Of a stretch of 64,000 bases of DNA, positions 10,101-21,763 are shown piece after piece (position 1 is the stretch's first letter; the number at the start of each line of letters is the position of its first letter). Made by a program: the position numbers and the translations under genes. The stretch is from Allobosea sp. UNC402CLCol (GTDB lineage Bacteria; Pseudomonadota; Alphaproteobacteria; Rhizobiales; Beijerinckiaceae), in NCBI RefSeq assembly GCF_000745475.1, contig NZ_JQJJ01000008.1, positions 558,001 through 622,000 of the forward strand, read 5' to 3'. The notes under the pieces were generated by a model that was not told where the DNA came from, searched no databases, and saw only the letters and a program-made list of their open reading frames with translations.

Positions 10101-11354
10101 TCAAAACCCCTTCGCCGCCAGCGCCTTCTCGTCATCGGCGATATAGTCGCGGATGATCGGGACGGCGCTCTTGTGCGGGCCGAGCAGAAGCTGGAACACC
10201 ATGTCGCCGCCGATATCGAAGGAGATCGAGCAGGCGCAGAGATAGAATTCCCACATCCGGGCGAAGCGCTCGCCCATCATGCCGACCACCTCCTGGCGCC
10301 TGGCCATGAAGCGCTCGCGCCAGGCTTCGAGCGTCCAGTGGTAGTGGCGCCGCCAGAATTCGCAGTCCGAGGACCAGAGCCCGGTCTGCTCCACCGCCGC
10401 GAACACCTCCGACAGCGCCGGCGCATAACCGCCGGGGAAGATGTATTTCTCGAAGAACGGCCCGGTGAAGCCCGGCGGCCCGGCGCGGCCGATGCAGTGG
10501 ACGAGCGCGATCCCGTCCGGCGTCAGCAAATCGCGGATCTTCTCGAAATATTCGCCGTAATGCGCGACGCCGACATGCTCCATCATGCCGACCGAGACGA
10601 TGCGGTCGAACGTCCCCGTGAGCTCGCGATAGTCCTTGTTGATGAAGGTCACGGCATCGCCGACGCCGGCGGCCTCGGCCCGCTTTTGCGCTGCCGCCAT
10701 CTGGTCGGGCGAAACGTTGAGGCCGGTGACCTTGGCTCCGCAGGCTTTCGCCAGATAGATCGAGAGTTCGCCCCAGCCCGAGCCGATGTCGAGCACGCGC
10801 ATGCCGGGCTCGATCTTCAACTTGGCGGCGATGTGCCGGAGCTTCGCTTTCTGTGCTGCCTCCAGCCCGACCTCGGGACTGTGCCAGTAGGCACAGGAAT
10901 AGGTCATCGTCTCGTCGAGCCAGAGCCGGTAGAAATCGGTCGGGATGTCGTAGTGATGCTTGACCTTCTTGCCGGCGGCACCGAGCGGGTTGTGCATCCG
11001 CCAGCGCCGGATGCGGAAGCGAACCTGCCGGATCGCCTTTTGCAGCGGATGCTTGCGCAGTTCCTTCCGTTGCAGCCAGAACAGCGTGAGCAGGTCGTGG
11101 ATCGTGCCTTCCTCGAAGTCGATCCGCCCGTCCATGTAGCCTTCGGCCAACGCCAGCTCGGGATTGAGGAAGAGCTCCCGCTCGATCCGGTCGTCATGAA
11201 AGCGTACGGTGACGGAGGGTGCGATCTTGCGCACCCCGGCGAACAGCATCTCGGCCGGGCCGGGGCCGAAGACATGCCGCTTGCCATCCGGGGTGACGAC
11301 AGTCAGGCGCCCCTGGCGGACGAACCCCTTGAGCAGTCGCGGCAGCAGCAGCAT
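10101..11354 (-). CDS. Cyclopropane-fatty-acyl-phospholipid synthase family protein
   Basis: This SAM-dependent enzyme is predicted to methylenate or methylate unsaturated acyl chains of membrane lipids. I start it at Met 11354 (MLLLPRLLKGFVRQGRL), giving 417 residues. The longer frame reaches into the divergent upstream region. It has the CFA N-terminal domain and the KVKHHYD(I)PTDFY motif near residue 140. The SAM loop VLDIGSGWGELSIYLAK lies near residue 185, and GMMEHVG and HCIGRAGPPGF come later. It is divergent from another methyltransferase gene at 11509. Cyclopropanation versus another acyl modification cannot be settled from sequence. Confidence 0.9.
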   Translation of the reverse strand: MLLLPRLLKGFVRQGRLTVVTPDGKRHVFGPGPAEMLFAGVRKIAPSVTVRFHDDRIERELFLNPELALAEGYMDGRIDFEEGTIHDLLTLFWLQRKELRKHPLQKAIRQVRFRIRRWRMHNPLGAAGKKVKHHYDIPTDFYRLWLDETMTYSCAYWHSPEVGLEAAQKAKLRHIAAKLKIEPGMRVLDIGSGWGELSIYLAKACGAKVTGLNVSPDQMAAAQKRAEAAGVGDAVTFINKDYRELTGTFDRIVSVGMMEHVGVAHYGEYFEKIRDLLTPDGIALVHCIGRAGPPGFTGPFFEKYIFPGGYAPALSEVFAAVEQTGLWSSDCEFWRRHYHWTLEAWRERFMARRQEVVGMMGERFARMWEFYLCACSISFDIGGDMVFQLLLGPHKSAVPIIRDYIADDEKALAAKGF

Positions 11355-11508
11355 CGGCGATCCCCGTTGACCCCGCGAGTCGCGGGCAGCCCGGCGAGCT
11401 AATCGCAAACGGCGCCGCGCCGGAAGCCCTGTGGTTGCGGAGCGGCCCGGCTTTCGCTTACTCGTCGCAAGGAAGAGGCCGCATCCGGCCCGAGGATCGA
11501 GCGAACCC

Positions 11509-12201
11509 ATGTCCTGGCGCGATTTCTGGAACGGCGAGCATGCGATCTACGTCTCGCCACGCCACAAGGCCCTGCATTACCGCGGGATCGCGAGCGACCT
11601 GATCGGCCATATCCCCTCGCCCGCAGCGGTCGTGCTCGACCATGGCTGCGGCGAGGCGCTCGATGCCGCCCGCGTCGCGCGGGCCTGCGGCAAGCTCTAT
11701 CTCTGCGAGGCGGCGCCGAGCGTCCGCGAGAAGCTGCGCGGGCAGTTCGGACGGCTGGAGACGGTCGCGGTCGTCTCGCCGGAGGAGGTCGAGGCCCTGC
11801 CCGAGGCGACGCTCGATCTCGTCGTCGCCAATTCGCTGATCCAGTACCTCTCCCGCGACGAGCTGAAAGCCGTGCTCGCGACCTGGCACGGCCGGCTCAA
11901 GCCCGGCGGCGCCCTCGTCCTCGCCGATGTCATCCCGCCCGATGTGAGCCCCCTGACGGACGCCACCCAGCTCCTTGCCTTCGGCTGGCGCGGCGGCTTT
12001 TTCCTGGCAGCTCTTGCCGGGCTCGTCCGCACGGCCTTCTCGGATTATCGCAAGCTCCGCGCCCAATACGGCCTTTCGACCTATACGCCGGAAGCTGTCC
12101 AGGGCCTGCTGCGCGAGGCCGGCTTCGTCGAGATCCAGCGGCCCGCGAATTTCGGCCACAACCCGCATCGGATGACCTTCAAGGCGATCAGGCCGGCCTG
12201 A
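11509..12201 (+). CDS. Class I SAM-dependent methyltransferase
   Basis: This 230-residue protein begins MSWRDFWNGEHAIYVSPRHK. Motif I is VVLDHGCGEALDAARVA near residue 45. A VVANSLIQYLS segment and an LKPGGALVLADVIPP segment follow, typical of methyltransferase family 11. The start at 11509 is chosen because the 26 preceding codons lie in the divergent promoter region and read as low-complexity basic sequence. The substrate is unknown. The divergent CFA-synthase-like gene hints at lipid or cell-envelope chemistry, but only by position. Confidence 0.85.
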   Translation: MSWRDFWNGEHAIYVSPRHKALHYRGIASDLIGHIPSPAAVVLDHGCGEALDAARVARACGKLYLCEAAPSVREKLRGQFGRLETVAVVSPEEVEALPEATLDLVVANSLIQYLSRDELKAVLATWHGRLKPGGALVLADVIPPDVSPLTDATQLLAFGWRGGFFLAALAGLVRTAFSDYRKLRAQYGLSTYTPEAVQGLLREAGFVEIQRPANFGHNPHRMTFKAIRPA

Positions 12202-12374
12202 AGGCCGGTGCGCGCGCAGCCGCTTGCAAGTCGCTCCTGCAAACCGAACACCGGAAGCGCCGGGCATTCCGTAACTGAACCCGACGGAATGACTTGATCC
12301 GGAACGGCAAATATGGCTTTGAGCGCGGCTTGTCTCCACGTCACCGCCACTAAGTCACTGCCTCCAAGCCCGGA

Positions 12375-13184
12375 ATGCCCGTGCAGGACCAATTCGCCTG
12401 TCCTTATTGCGACGCAATGCTCAACCGGGGCGTGCTGTCCTGCCGCTGCTGCGGGCGCGATCTCACGCCCGTCCTGCCGCTGCTGCGCCGCCTCGATACG
12501 CTGGAAGAGCGTCTCGCCGCCTTCGAGAAGAAAGCCGAGGAGGACCGCGCCGCAGTCGCGGCCATGCCGGCACCACCCGCGGCAGAGGTCAAGGCGGCAA
12601 TCCTGCCCGAGGCTATGCCTCCGGCCGATGAGCTGCCGCCTGCCCTGAACGCGGCGCGTCGGCGCTTCTGGGTGCTGCCGCTCGGCTTCCTGCTGCTGCT
12701 CGGCGCCTATGGCTCGGTCGTGCTCTGGCTCGACTTGCCCCTCTGGTCGCTGCGCCTTGCCTCGATCGCAATTCCCTTCACCACGGGCCTGATCTATTTC
12801 GGCGTCCGCCCGCGGCTGCTCGCCTTCGATATCGGCATCGCCCTCGCCTTCGCGATTTTTTCCGTCGCTGCCATGAACGCGTGGCTGGGTTGGCACGACA
12901 ATATACCGCTCCTTCCGCAGGGATCGGCAGCCTGGCGCGAGACGTTCTTCTATGCGCTGAGCATCGGTGCCTCCCTTTTCTCGGGGATGTTGCTGCGCGC
13001 GACGCAGGCTGCGCTGACTGCGCGCGGCCTCGTCTCGCTGCCGGAACTGCGTAGGGGGCTGCTGGCTGTTCACGGCAAGATCCCGATGGAAACCCTGAAG
13101 ACCATCGAGACCACGATCCTGATGGCCACGACCGTTATTTCTGCCATTGCCGGCATCATTGCCGGAATTTTGGGAGTGAAATAA
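12375..13184 (+). CDS. Membrane protein with N-terminal zinc ribbon (unknown function)
   Basis: I do not recognise a named family. The protein of 269 residues starts with a compact zinc-ribbon-like motif, Cys9-x2-Cys12-x10-Cys23-x2-Cys26 (an extra Cys at 25). A short charged coiled segment (LDTLEERLAAFEKKAEEDR) and an Ala/Pro-rich linker follow. About four to five membrane segments run from residue 95 to the C-terminus, the last being TTVISAIAGIIAGILGV. It is followed after five bases by a small exported protein, so the two are probably co-transcribed. The layout suggests a cytosolic sensor or binding head on a membrane anchor. Confidence 0.8.
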   Translation: MPVQDQFACPYCDAMLNRGVLSCRCCGRDLTPVLPLLRRLDTLEERLAAFEKKAEEDRAAVAAMPAPPAAEVKAAILPEAMPPADELPPALNAARRRFWVLPLGFLLLLGAYGSVVLWLDLPLWSLRLASIAIPFTTGLIYFGVRPRLLAFDIGIALAFAIFSVAAMNAWLGWHDNIPLLPQGSAAWRETFFYALSIGASLFSGMLLRATQAALTARGLVSLPELRRGLLAVHGKIPMETLKTIETTILMATTVISAIAGIIAGILGVK

Positions 13185-13189
13185 GAAAG

Positions 13190-13660
13190 ATGATCGAGAC
13201 TGTGCTTGTCCGGCACGTTCTGCCTGCCGTCTTCGCTGCCGCCATTATGCTGTCGAGCGCCCATGCCGCCGACCCGATCCAGCTCATCACGCGCCAGGAG
13301 GCCGCGCTGCCGGCCGCCGGCATCGCCGCCACGGGCACGCGCAACCTGACGCGCGGCCCCGGGATCGACACCTTGCCGACGCCCGACAAGGGCGTGGACG
13401 GCAAGCCCTTCCGGCTGGCCGTGCGCTTCGTGCCGAGCAACGGCGTGCCGGTCGACCCTTCGACCGTTCGCGTCTTCTATCGCCGCCAGCCCCCGCTCGA
13501 CATCACCGAGCGCGTCAAGACCTTCATCACGCCGGCCGGCATCGATGCGCCCGCGGTCGTGGTGCCGCCCGGCACGCATGTCATCGAGATCGAGGCGACT
13601 GACAAGGAAGGCCGCATCGGCCGCCGGCAGCTCCAGCTGACCGTCGCCCCGTCGCCATGA
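13190..13660 (+). CDS. Small exported protein (unknown function)
   Basis: The 156-residue protein opens with a signal peptide (VLPAVFAAAIMLSSAHAA, cleavage after AHA near residue 25). The mature part is about 130 residues of mostly beta-type sequence, with LAVRFVPSNGVPVDPSTVRVF near the middle and an ending like an extracellular beta-sandwich (HVIEIEATDKEGRIGRRQ). I do not recognise the family. It is likely periplasmic and co-transcribed with the zinc-ribbon membrane protein just upstream. Confidence 0.78.
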   Translation: MIETVLVRHVLPAVFAAAIMLSSAHAADPIQLITRQEAALPAAGIAATGTRNLTRGPGIDTLPTPDKGVDGKPFRLAVRFVPSNGVPVDPSTVRVFYRRQPPLDITERVKTFITPAGIDAPAVVVPPGTHVIEIEATDKEGRIGRRQLQLTVAPSP

Positions 13661-13688
13661 GATCGGGTGGAGGCGGGCGAAATGCCAG

Positions 13689-14093
13689 TCAACTCGCCCG
13701 GTCGGCGAAGCTGAAGAATTTGTGGCCGAGGAACGAGAACACCATCACCACCCCCGTCGTGACGAGCTGCATCGGCAGATAGGGCAGTCCGAGCCGGGTC
13801 ACGAAGAGATGCATCAGCAGGCCGGTGAGCACGAAGCCGCCGGCCGCGATCAGCCCGAAACGCCAGCCGGCCTGCGCATGGCTGCGCGTCGCGTCGAAAG
13901 TCATCCAGCGGTTCAACCCATAGGAGACCAGCGCGCCGACGACGAAGCCGGCGAGCGTCGCCGGCACGGGATCGAGCCTGGCGCCCTCCACCAGCCCGAT
14001 CAGCACGCCGTAATGGGCCACCGCCGTCAGCCCACCGGCGAAGGCATAGCTGACGAGTTGGCGGAACTGGCGCGGATAGCGACGAAGCGGCAT
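13689..14093 (-). CDS. GtrA family membrane protein
   Basis: A 134-residue protein with four predicted membrane segments matches GtrA, a family often linked to flipping or moving polyprenyl-linked sugars for cell-surface polysaccharide. The opening FRQLVSYAFAGGLTAVAHYG and the later YGLNRWMTF(D) motif are characteristic. It is convergent with the small exported protein. No glycosyltransferase partner lies next to it, so its pathway cannot be inferred here. Confidence 0.88.
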   Translation of the reverse strand: MPLRRYPRQFRQLVSYAFAGGLTAVAHYGVLIGLVEGARLDPVPATLAGFVVGALVSYGLNRWMTFDATRSHAQAGWRFGLIAAGGFVLTGLLMHLFVTRLGLPYLPMQLVTTGVVMVFSFLGHKFFSFADRAS

Positions 14094-14222
14094 CCGCGCT
14101 TCCTAGATCATCGGGCGCGCGGGGCGAATGATTTTTTGCCTCGCGCGGTCCCGTCATCCTGCATCGCGCCTCTCACGCGACAGCCTGTCGGCGCGGTTCA
14201 CGTCCCGCCGTGTCCTGCAGCG

Positions 14223-15290
14223 TCAGGCCCGGGCCTCGAAGACCATGTTGAACGGCGTCTCCGTGGCACGGCGGAAGTGCGAGAAGCCGGCATCGAGCGC
14301 AACCTTCCGCAGGCGCATCTCGCCCGCCTGCGCGCCAAGCCCGAGCCCGACCTCCTGCGACAGCGAGGCCGGCGTGCAGATCATCGTCGACGCCCCATAG
14401 AAGATCCGCCCGACCGGGTTGAGATTGTCCTTGAGATGGTCATGCGCAAAGGGCTCGACGATCATCCAGCTCCCGTCCCTGGCCAGCGACTCGCGCACAT
14501 GCTTTCCGGCACCGACCGGGTCGCCCATGTCGTGCAGGCAGTCGAACATGGTCACGAGGTCGTATTTCCGTTCCGGGAAGTCCTTGGCCGAGGCGCGCTC
14601 GAAGGTGATGCGGTCGCCCACGCCGGCCTTCTCCGCCGCCTCGCGCGCCCGCTCGATCGAAGGACCGTGATAGTCGAAACCGTAGAAGCGCGACTGCGGA
14701 TAGGCCTGCGCCATCAGGATGGTGGAAGAGCCGTGTCCGCAGCCGACATCGGCAACCGTCGCGCCCCGCTGCAGCTTGGCCTCGACATCGCCCAGCGCCG
14801 GGATCCATTCGGCCGTCAGATGGGCATTGTAGCCCGGCCGGAAGAAACGCTCGGTCCCGCGGAAGAGGCACCTGCTGTGCTCGTGCCAGCCGAGGCCGGC
14901 ACCGCTTCGGAAGGCCTCCGCGACCTTCGGCTCGTCGATCCACATCGACTGGACGACCTCGAAGGCGCCGGCGAAGAAGGCCGGGCTGTCCTCCTCCGCG
15001 AAGGCCATGGCCTGCTCCGGCGAGAGGCTGAAGCTGTCGCTGCCTTCGTCATAGTCGACATAGCCGGCCGAGGCCTGCCCGGCGAGCCATTCGCGCAGAT
15101 AGCGCTCCTTGAGGCCCGTCTTCTCCGCCAGTTGCCGGGAGGTGACGGGCTCGCCATCGGCCATCGCCTTGTAGAGGCCGAGCTGATCGCCCAGCACGAT
15201 CAGGGAGCCGGTGACGGACGCTCCGACATCGCCGACAAGACGTCCCACCAGCGCATCGAGTTTCTGAGGGTCGGCTTCACGCATGGCCAT
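14223..15290 (-). CDS. SAM-dependent methyltransferase with N-terminal winged helix (Rv2258c-like)
   Basis: A protein of about 355 residues. The N-terminal 100 residues form a winged-helix dimerisation domain (SRQLAEKTGLKERYLREWLA). The C-terminal part is a class I methyltransferase with motif I TVADVGCGHGSSTILMAQAY near residue 180 and MFDCLHDMGDP near 250. The architecture matches the Mycobacterium Rv2258c-like family, whose substrates are mostly unknown. The start is the Met at 15290 or the Met two codons later; the longer frame adds an Arg/Ser-rich stretch. It lies 111 bases downstream of the ArsR gene on the same strand. Confidence 0.85.
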   Translation of the reverse strand: MAMREADPQKLDALVGRLVGDVGASVTGSLIVLGDQLGLYKAMADGEPVTSRQLAEKTGLKERYLREWLAGQASAGYVDYDEGSDSFSLSPEQAMAFAEEDSPAFFAGAFEVVQSMWIDEPKVAEAFRSGAGLGWHEHSRCLFRGTERFFRPGYNAHLTAEWIPALGDVEAKLQRGATVADVGCGHGSSTILMAQAYPQSRFYGFDYHGPSIERAREAAEKAGVGDRITFERASAKDFPERKYDLVTMFDCLHDMGDPVGAGKHVRESLARDGSWMIVEPFAHDHLKDNLNPVGRIFYGASTMICTPASLSQEVGLGLGAQAGEMRLRKVALDAGFSHFRRATETPFNMVFEARA

Positions 15291-15401
15291 GCTCCTCGGG
15301 TTAGGGCGTGGCCGGCTTGACGCGATCCGGCTCGACGCCATCGCGGAAGCGGCAACGCTATACCCTTAGGTAAGCATGTCAACGCAAGGACAGGTCCGCT
15401 C

Positions 15402-15806
15402 TCAGCCCTTCGCCTGAGCCGGCTCGGGGACGCGCGGCAGGCTGGGGTCGCGCTGCGCTGCCTCGATCACGCTGTCGAGCAATCCCGGGAAGCGCCGGTC
15501 GAGATCGGCGCGCCGGATGCTGAGATAGCGCGAGGTGCCCTCGACGCGCATATGCGTGATCCCGGCCTCGCGCAGCTTGGCGAAGTGATAGGAGAGCAGC
15601 GACGGCGAAGCCAGCCCGACGAAATTGCTGCAGCGGGCCTTGTCCATCTCCGTTGCATCGGAGAGCGCCACCAGAATGCCGAGCCGGATCGGATCGGCCA
15701 GCGCCGCGAAGATGTCGGCCGGCGCGACATCGTCGATATCGGGATGGAACAGCGGTTTCATGCCTCCGAGATAGGCGATGGCATCACTCCTGACAAGATT
15801 CAACAT
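15402..15806 (-). CDS. ArsR-family transcriptional regulator
   Basis: A 134-residue winged-helix repressor. The core reads DIFAALADPIRLGILVALSD, then a recognition region LASPSLLSYHFAKLREAGI and a wing MRVEGTSRYLSI. Only one Cys is present, so the classic metal thiolate site is absent and the inducer is probably not a soft metal. It is divergent from the MFS exporter gene at 15912. Two inverted repeats of the same design lie between them, one covering this gene's start codon. A Met at 15761 is an alternative start. Confidence 0.92.
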   Translation of the reverse strand: MLNLVRSDAIAYLGGMKPLFHPDIDDVAPADIFAALADPIRLGILVALSDATEMDKARCSNFVGLASPSLLSYHFAKLREAGITHMRVEGTSRYLSIRRADLDRRFPGLLDSVIEAAQRDPSLPRVPEPAQAKG

Positions 15807-15814
15807 TCATTGAA
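15799..15814. promoter_or_regulatory. Operator 1 for the ArsR regulator, TTCAA-N6-TTGAA
   Basis: The 16-base site TTCAACATTCATTGAA spans the ArsR start codon (15804-15806). It shares its arms with the site at 15846-15865. Binding here would block the regulator's own expression. This is inferred from the repeat design and position. Confidence 0.6.
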
Positions 15815-15845
15815 ATTACCCTTGCGGTAATCGCCAGGCGCGATT

Positions 15846-15865
15846 AATTCAATGATCATTGAATT
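15846..15865. promoter_or_regulatory. Operator 2, perfect 20-bp palindrome
   Basis: AATTCAATGATCATTGAATT is a perfect palindrome that contains TTCAA-N6-TTGAA. Its centre is 49 bases from that of operator 1. It lies about 45 bases ahead of the MFS gene start at 15912, where it would overlap the promoter. Confidence 0.7.
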
Positions 15866-15911
15866 TCGAAGCCTGACTTCGATACAGCGACCATCCGCAA
15901 GGATCACTCCT

Positions 15912-17126
15912 ATGGACATCCGTCTCTTGTCGCTCGCCGGCGGCGCGTTCGCCATCGGCACGGGCAGCCTGATCGTCACCGGCATCCTGCCCCATCTCGC
16001 CTCCGGCCTCGGTGTTTCCGTCGACACCGCCGGCCTGCTCATCTCGATCTTCGCCCTGGCCTATGCGGTCGGCTCGCCGATTCTCTCCACCGTGCTGGGC
16101 GATGCCGATCGCAAGCGCGTCCTGATCGGTGCGATGGCGGTCTTCGGCCTCGCCAATCTCGGTGCCGCCTTCGCCACGGATTTCACCGTCGTCGTGTTGG
16201 CGCGCGTCGTCATGGCCTTCGCGGCCGGCGTGTTCATGCCCGCCGCCAACGCCGTGGCCGTGGCCATCTCTCCGCCTGAACGGCGCGGGCGCGCCATCGC
16301 GCTGGTCACCGGCGGCATGACCGTGTCGTTGATTCTCGGCATCCCGATCGGCACCGCCGTCGTCGGCTTCGGCGGCTGGCATCTCGCCTTCCTGATCGTC
16401 GCCGGCTTGAGCGTGCTCTCGCTGGCAGGGCTCTTCGCCAGGCTTCCGGCCGGCTTGCCGCACGGCACCAACACGCTGCGCGAGCGCCTGCAGGTCGCGA
16501 GCCGCTCGGACGTGCTGCTGGCGTTGGGCACGACCATGCTTTGGACGACCGGCGCCTTCGTCCTCTACACCTATATCGCGCCCTTCCTGACCAACCATGC
16601 CGGTATCGCCGGCCCCTGGCTGGCGGCGACGCTCGTCCTCTCCGGCATCGGCTCGGCGCTCGGCAACCAGTTCGGCGGGATGGCGAGCGACCGCTTCGGC
16701 CCCGAGCGCACGCTCTCGGTCGTGCTGACGATTCTCACCGGGGCCCTGCTTGCGGCCTCGCTGGTCGCGGTGACGCTGCCGCCGGCGATTGCGATCTATC
16801 TGCTGCCGCTCGTCATCATGGTCTGGAGCGGCGCGGGCTGGGCCGGCCACCCCTCGCAGATGTCGCGGCTGGCGGCGATGGCGCCGGACGCCATCGTCGT
16901 CGCGCTCTCGCTCAACGCATCCGCCCTCTATTTCGGCATCGCCGCCGGCGCGGCTTTGGGCCAGCAGGTGATGCGCCATGCCGGCACCTGGTCGCTCGGC
17001 TTCGTCGGCGCCGCCTGCGAGATCGCGGCGCTCGGCCTGCTCTTCGTCGCCATGCGCCGCAAGCGCAGAACGCCCAAGCCGCTGGAGATCGATCTCGTGC
17101 TGCCGGCATCACGGCCTGTGCGTTGA
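15912..17126 (+). CDS. MFS transporter (drug/arabinose efflux type)
   Basis: An inner-membrane protein of 404 residues with 12 predicted segments. It resembles the AraJ/YdhP-like DHA1 exporters: LSLAGGAFAIGTGSLIVTGILP at the start and a GASLV-type loop between segments 2 and 3 (VLGDADRKRVLIGAM). The start is the Met at 15912, preceded by AAGGA eight bases upstream. The open frame reaches back to 15852 but would then include the operator. It is probably repressed by the divergent ArsR protein. Substrate unknown. Confidence 0.92.
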   Translation: MDIRLLSLAGGAFAIGTGSLIVTGILPHLASGLGVSVDTAGLLISIFALAYAVGSPILSTVLGDADRKRVLIGAMAVFGLANLGAAFATDFTVVVLARVVMAFAAGVFMPAANAVAVAISPPERRGRAIALVTGGMTVSLILGIPIGTAVVGFGGWHLAFLIVAGLSVLSLAGLFARLPAGLPHGTNTLRERLQVASRSDVLLALGTTMLWTTGAFVLYTYIAPFLTNHAGIAGPWLAATLVLSGIGSALGNQFGGMASDRFGPERTLSVVLTILTGALLAASLVAVTLPPAIAIYLLPLVIMVWSGAGWAGHPSQMSRLAAMAPDAIVVALSLNASALYFGIAAGAALGQQVMRHAGTWSLGFVGAACEIAALGLLFVAMRRKRRTPKPLEIDLVLPASRPVR

Positions 17127-17269
17127 TGCGGGTGGGAAGCGCTTTTAGCTTTCCCCCGCCGCCTTGCCCGTCTATAGCGAGCGCCTAGCATTCATTCAGA
17201 CGCTCGCTCGGCCTCCGCTCGCCCGATCGGACCGGCCTTGCGCGCGCCTGCCCAAGACCGGTCGAGATC

Positions 17270-20587
<3,318 letters not shown>

Positions 20588-20696
20588 CGTAGCCGCTCGC
20601 AACGAGGTTCAAATACCGAGCGGAAGCGCGGACGCGCCGGCACCCTTGGACGGGGCCGGCGTCAGCCGCGCTTTCGGATCTTACGGGACGGAAAGA

Positions 20697-21170
20697 ATGG
20701 AAAAGGTTCCCATGACTGCGGGCGGCTTCGCCGCTTTGGAGGTGGAGTTGAAGCACCGCCAGCAGGTCGAGCGTCAGCGCATCATCGCGGCGATCTCCGA
20801 GGCCCGTGCGCTCGGCGACCTCTCCGAGAACGCCGAATATCACGCGGCGAAGGAAGCGCAGTCGTTGAACGAAGGCCGCATCATGGAGCTGGAGTCGCTG
20901 ATCGGCCGCGCCGACATCATCGACGTCTCCAAGCTCGGCGGCGACACGGTCAAGTTCGGCGCCACGGTCAAGCTGATCGACGACGATACCGAGGAAGAGA
21001 AGAGCTACCAGATCGTCGGCGAGCCCGAATCCGACGTGAAGTCGGGCAAGGTCTCGGTCGGCTCGCCGATCGCGCGCGCGCTGATCGGCAAGAAGGTCGG
21101 CGATTCCGTGCAGGTCAATACGCCCGGCGGCGGCAAGTCCTACGAGATCGTCGGAGTCGCCTTCCGCTAA
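20697..21170 (+). CDS. greA: Transcription elongation factor GreA
   Basis: GreA rescues backtracked RNA polymerase by stimulating transcript cleavage. With a start at Met 20697 ([18 protein letters not shown]), the protein is 157 residues, the family length. The N-terminal coiled coil carries the acidic tip [19 protein letters not shown]. The C-terminal FKBP-like domain includes the IVGEPESD motif and ends in YEIVGVAFR. The 17 extra upstream codons are rejected as untranslated leader. Confidence 0.97.
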   Translation: MEKVPMTAGGFAALEVELKHRQQVERQRIIAAISEARALGDLSENAEYHAAKEAQSLNEGRIMELESLIGRADIIDVSKLGGDTVKFGATVKLIDDDTEEEKSYQIVGEPESDVKSGKVSVGSPIARALIGKKVGDSVQVNTPGGGKSYEIVGVAFR

Positions 21171-21181
21171 CCACGGCAACA

Positions 21182-21205
21182 GGGCGCCGATGGCAATCGG
21201 CGCCC
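21182..21205. other. Stem-loop after greA
   Basis: A perfect 10-bp inverted repeat (GGGCGCCGAT / ATCGGCGCCC) with a four-base loop lies 11 bases past the greA stop. No T-run follows, so it is not a clear intrinsic terminator. It may mark a Rho-dependent end or protect the greA mRNA. Confidence 0.55.
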
Positions 21206-21219
21206 GAGCTCCTACATTA

Positions 21220-21239
21220 TCTCCGAAGGCCTTCGGAGA
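21220..21239 (+). promoter_or_regulatory. Palindrome over the ribosome site of the next gene
   Basis: The 20-base perfect palindrome TCTCCGAAGGCCTTCGGAGA ends seven bases before the ATG at 21247. Its right arm contains the likely Shine-Dalgarno sequence (GGAGA, 21235-21239). Folding would hide the ribosome site, or a protein could bind the palindrome as DNA. Confidence 0.5.
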
Positions 21240-21246
21240 CGACGCC

Positions 21247-21756
21247 ATGACGACACGCCGCCACTTCCTCGCATTGTCGCTTGCGGGGGCATCGCTCGCC
21301 CTGCTCCCGTCCGACCTCTCGCCTGCTCTCGCACAGGCCGCGCCCATCGGCTCGATCCGCGTCGAGTTCGCGCGAACGGTCACGGATGCCTGGGGCGACA
21401 ATGTCAGGCTGGTCAGCGCCGAGCTTCAGCGAACGCTGGCTCAGATCCTCGGACCGGAATTCCGTCAGGGAGCCGGCAACCGCCTCGTCGTGACGGTCCG
21501 CAGCCTCTGGCTGGCGAGCTATGCCGGTGGTGGTGGCGGCGGCAAGCCGGCCGATGGCGGCGCCAGCAACGACTATCTCGAGAGCACGGTCACGCTCTAC
21601 GACAGCCACGGCCGCGCGCTCAACAGCTGGCCGATCATGTCGACGGAACTCTCGGGTGGCGCAGGCGCCTGGTATCTGCCGGATGTCGACCAGCGCCGGC
21701 TGAAGGCGCTGGCGCGCAACAACGCCTACTGGATCAAGCGCTACGTCGCGGGCTGA
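21247..21756 (+). CDS. Exported protein with twin-arginine signal (unknown function)
   Basis: A 169-residue protein starts MTTRRHFLALSLAGASLALL, a twin-arginine type signal peptide ending near ALAQA (residue 31). The mature domain has no family I recognise. A Gly-rich loop (AGGGGGGKPADGG) lies near residue 95, and a segment LVVTVRSLWLASYA precedes it. The C-terminal region reads LARNNAYWIKRYVAG. An earlier Met at 21190 lies inside the stem-loop region and is unlikely. Expected location is the periplasm. Confidence 0.8.
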   Translation: MTTRRHFLALSLAGASLALLPSDLSPALAQAAPIGSIRVEFARTVTDAWGDNVRLVSAELQRTLAQILGPEFRQGAGNRLVVTVRSLWLASYAGGGGGGKPADGGASNDYLESTVTLYDSHGRALNSWPIMSTELSGGAGAWYLPDVDQRRLKALARNNAYWIKRYVAG

Positions 21757-21763
21757 GCGCCGC

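Noticed and set aside
15291-15401. Promoter with TTGACA upstream of the methyltransferase at 14223
   Set aside because: TTGACA is present on the minus strand, but the only TATA-like box is about 14 bases away, too close for a normal sigma-70 promoter.
20588-20696. GC-rich inverted repeat between carB and greA as a terminator
   Set aside because: The arms (GACG, GCCGGC) need a bulge and a ten-base loop and there is no T-run, so the evidence is too thin.
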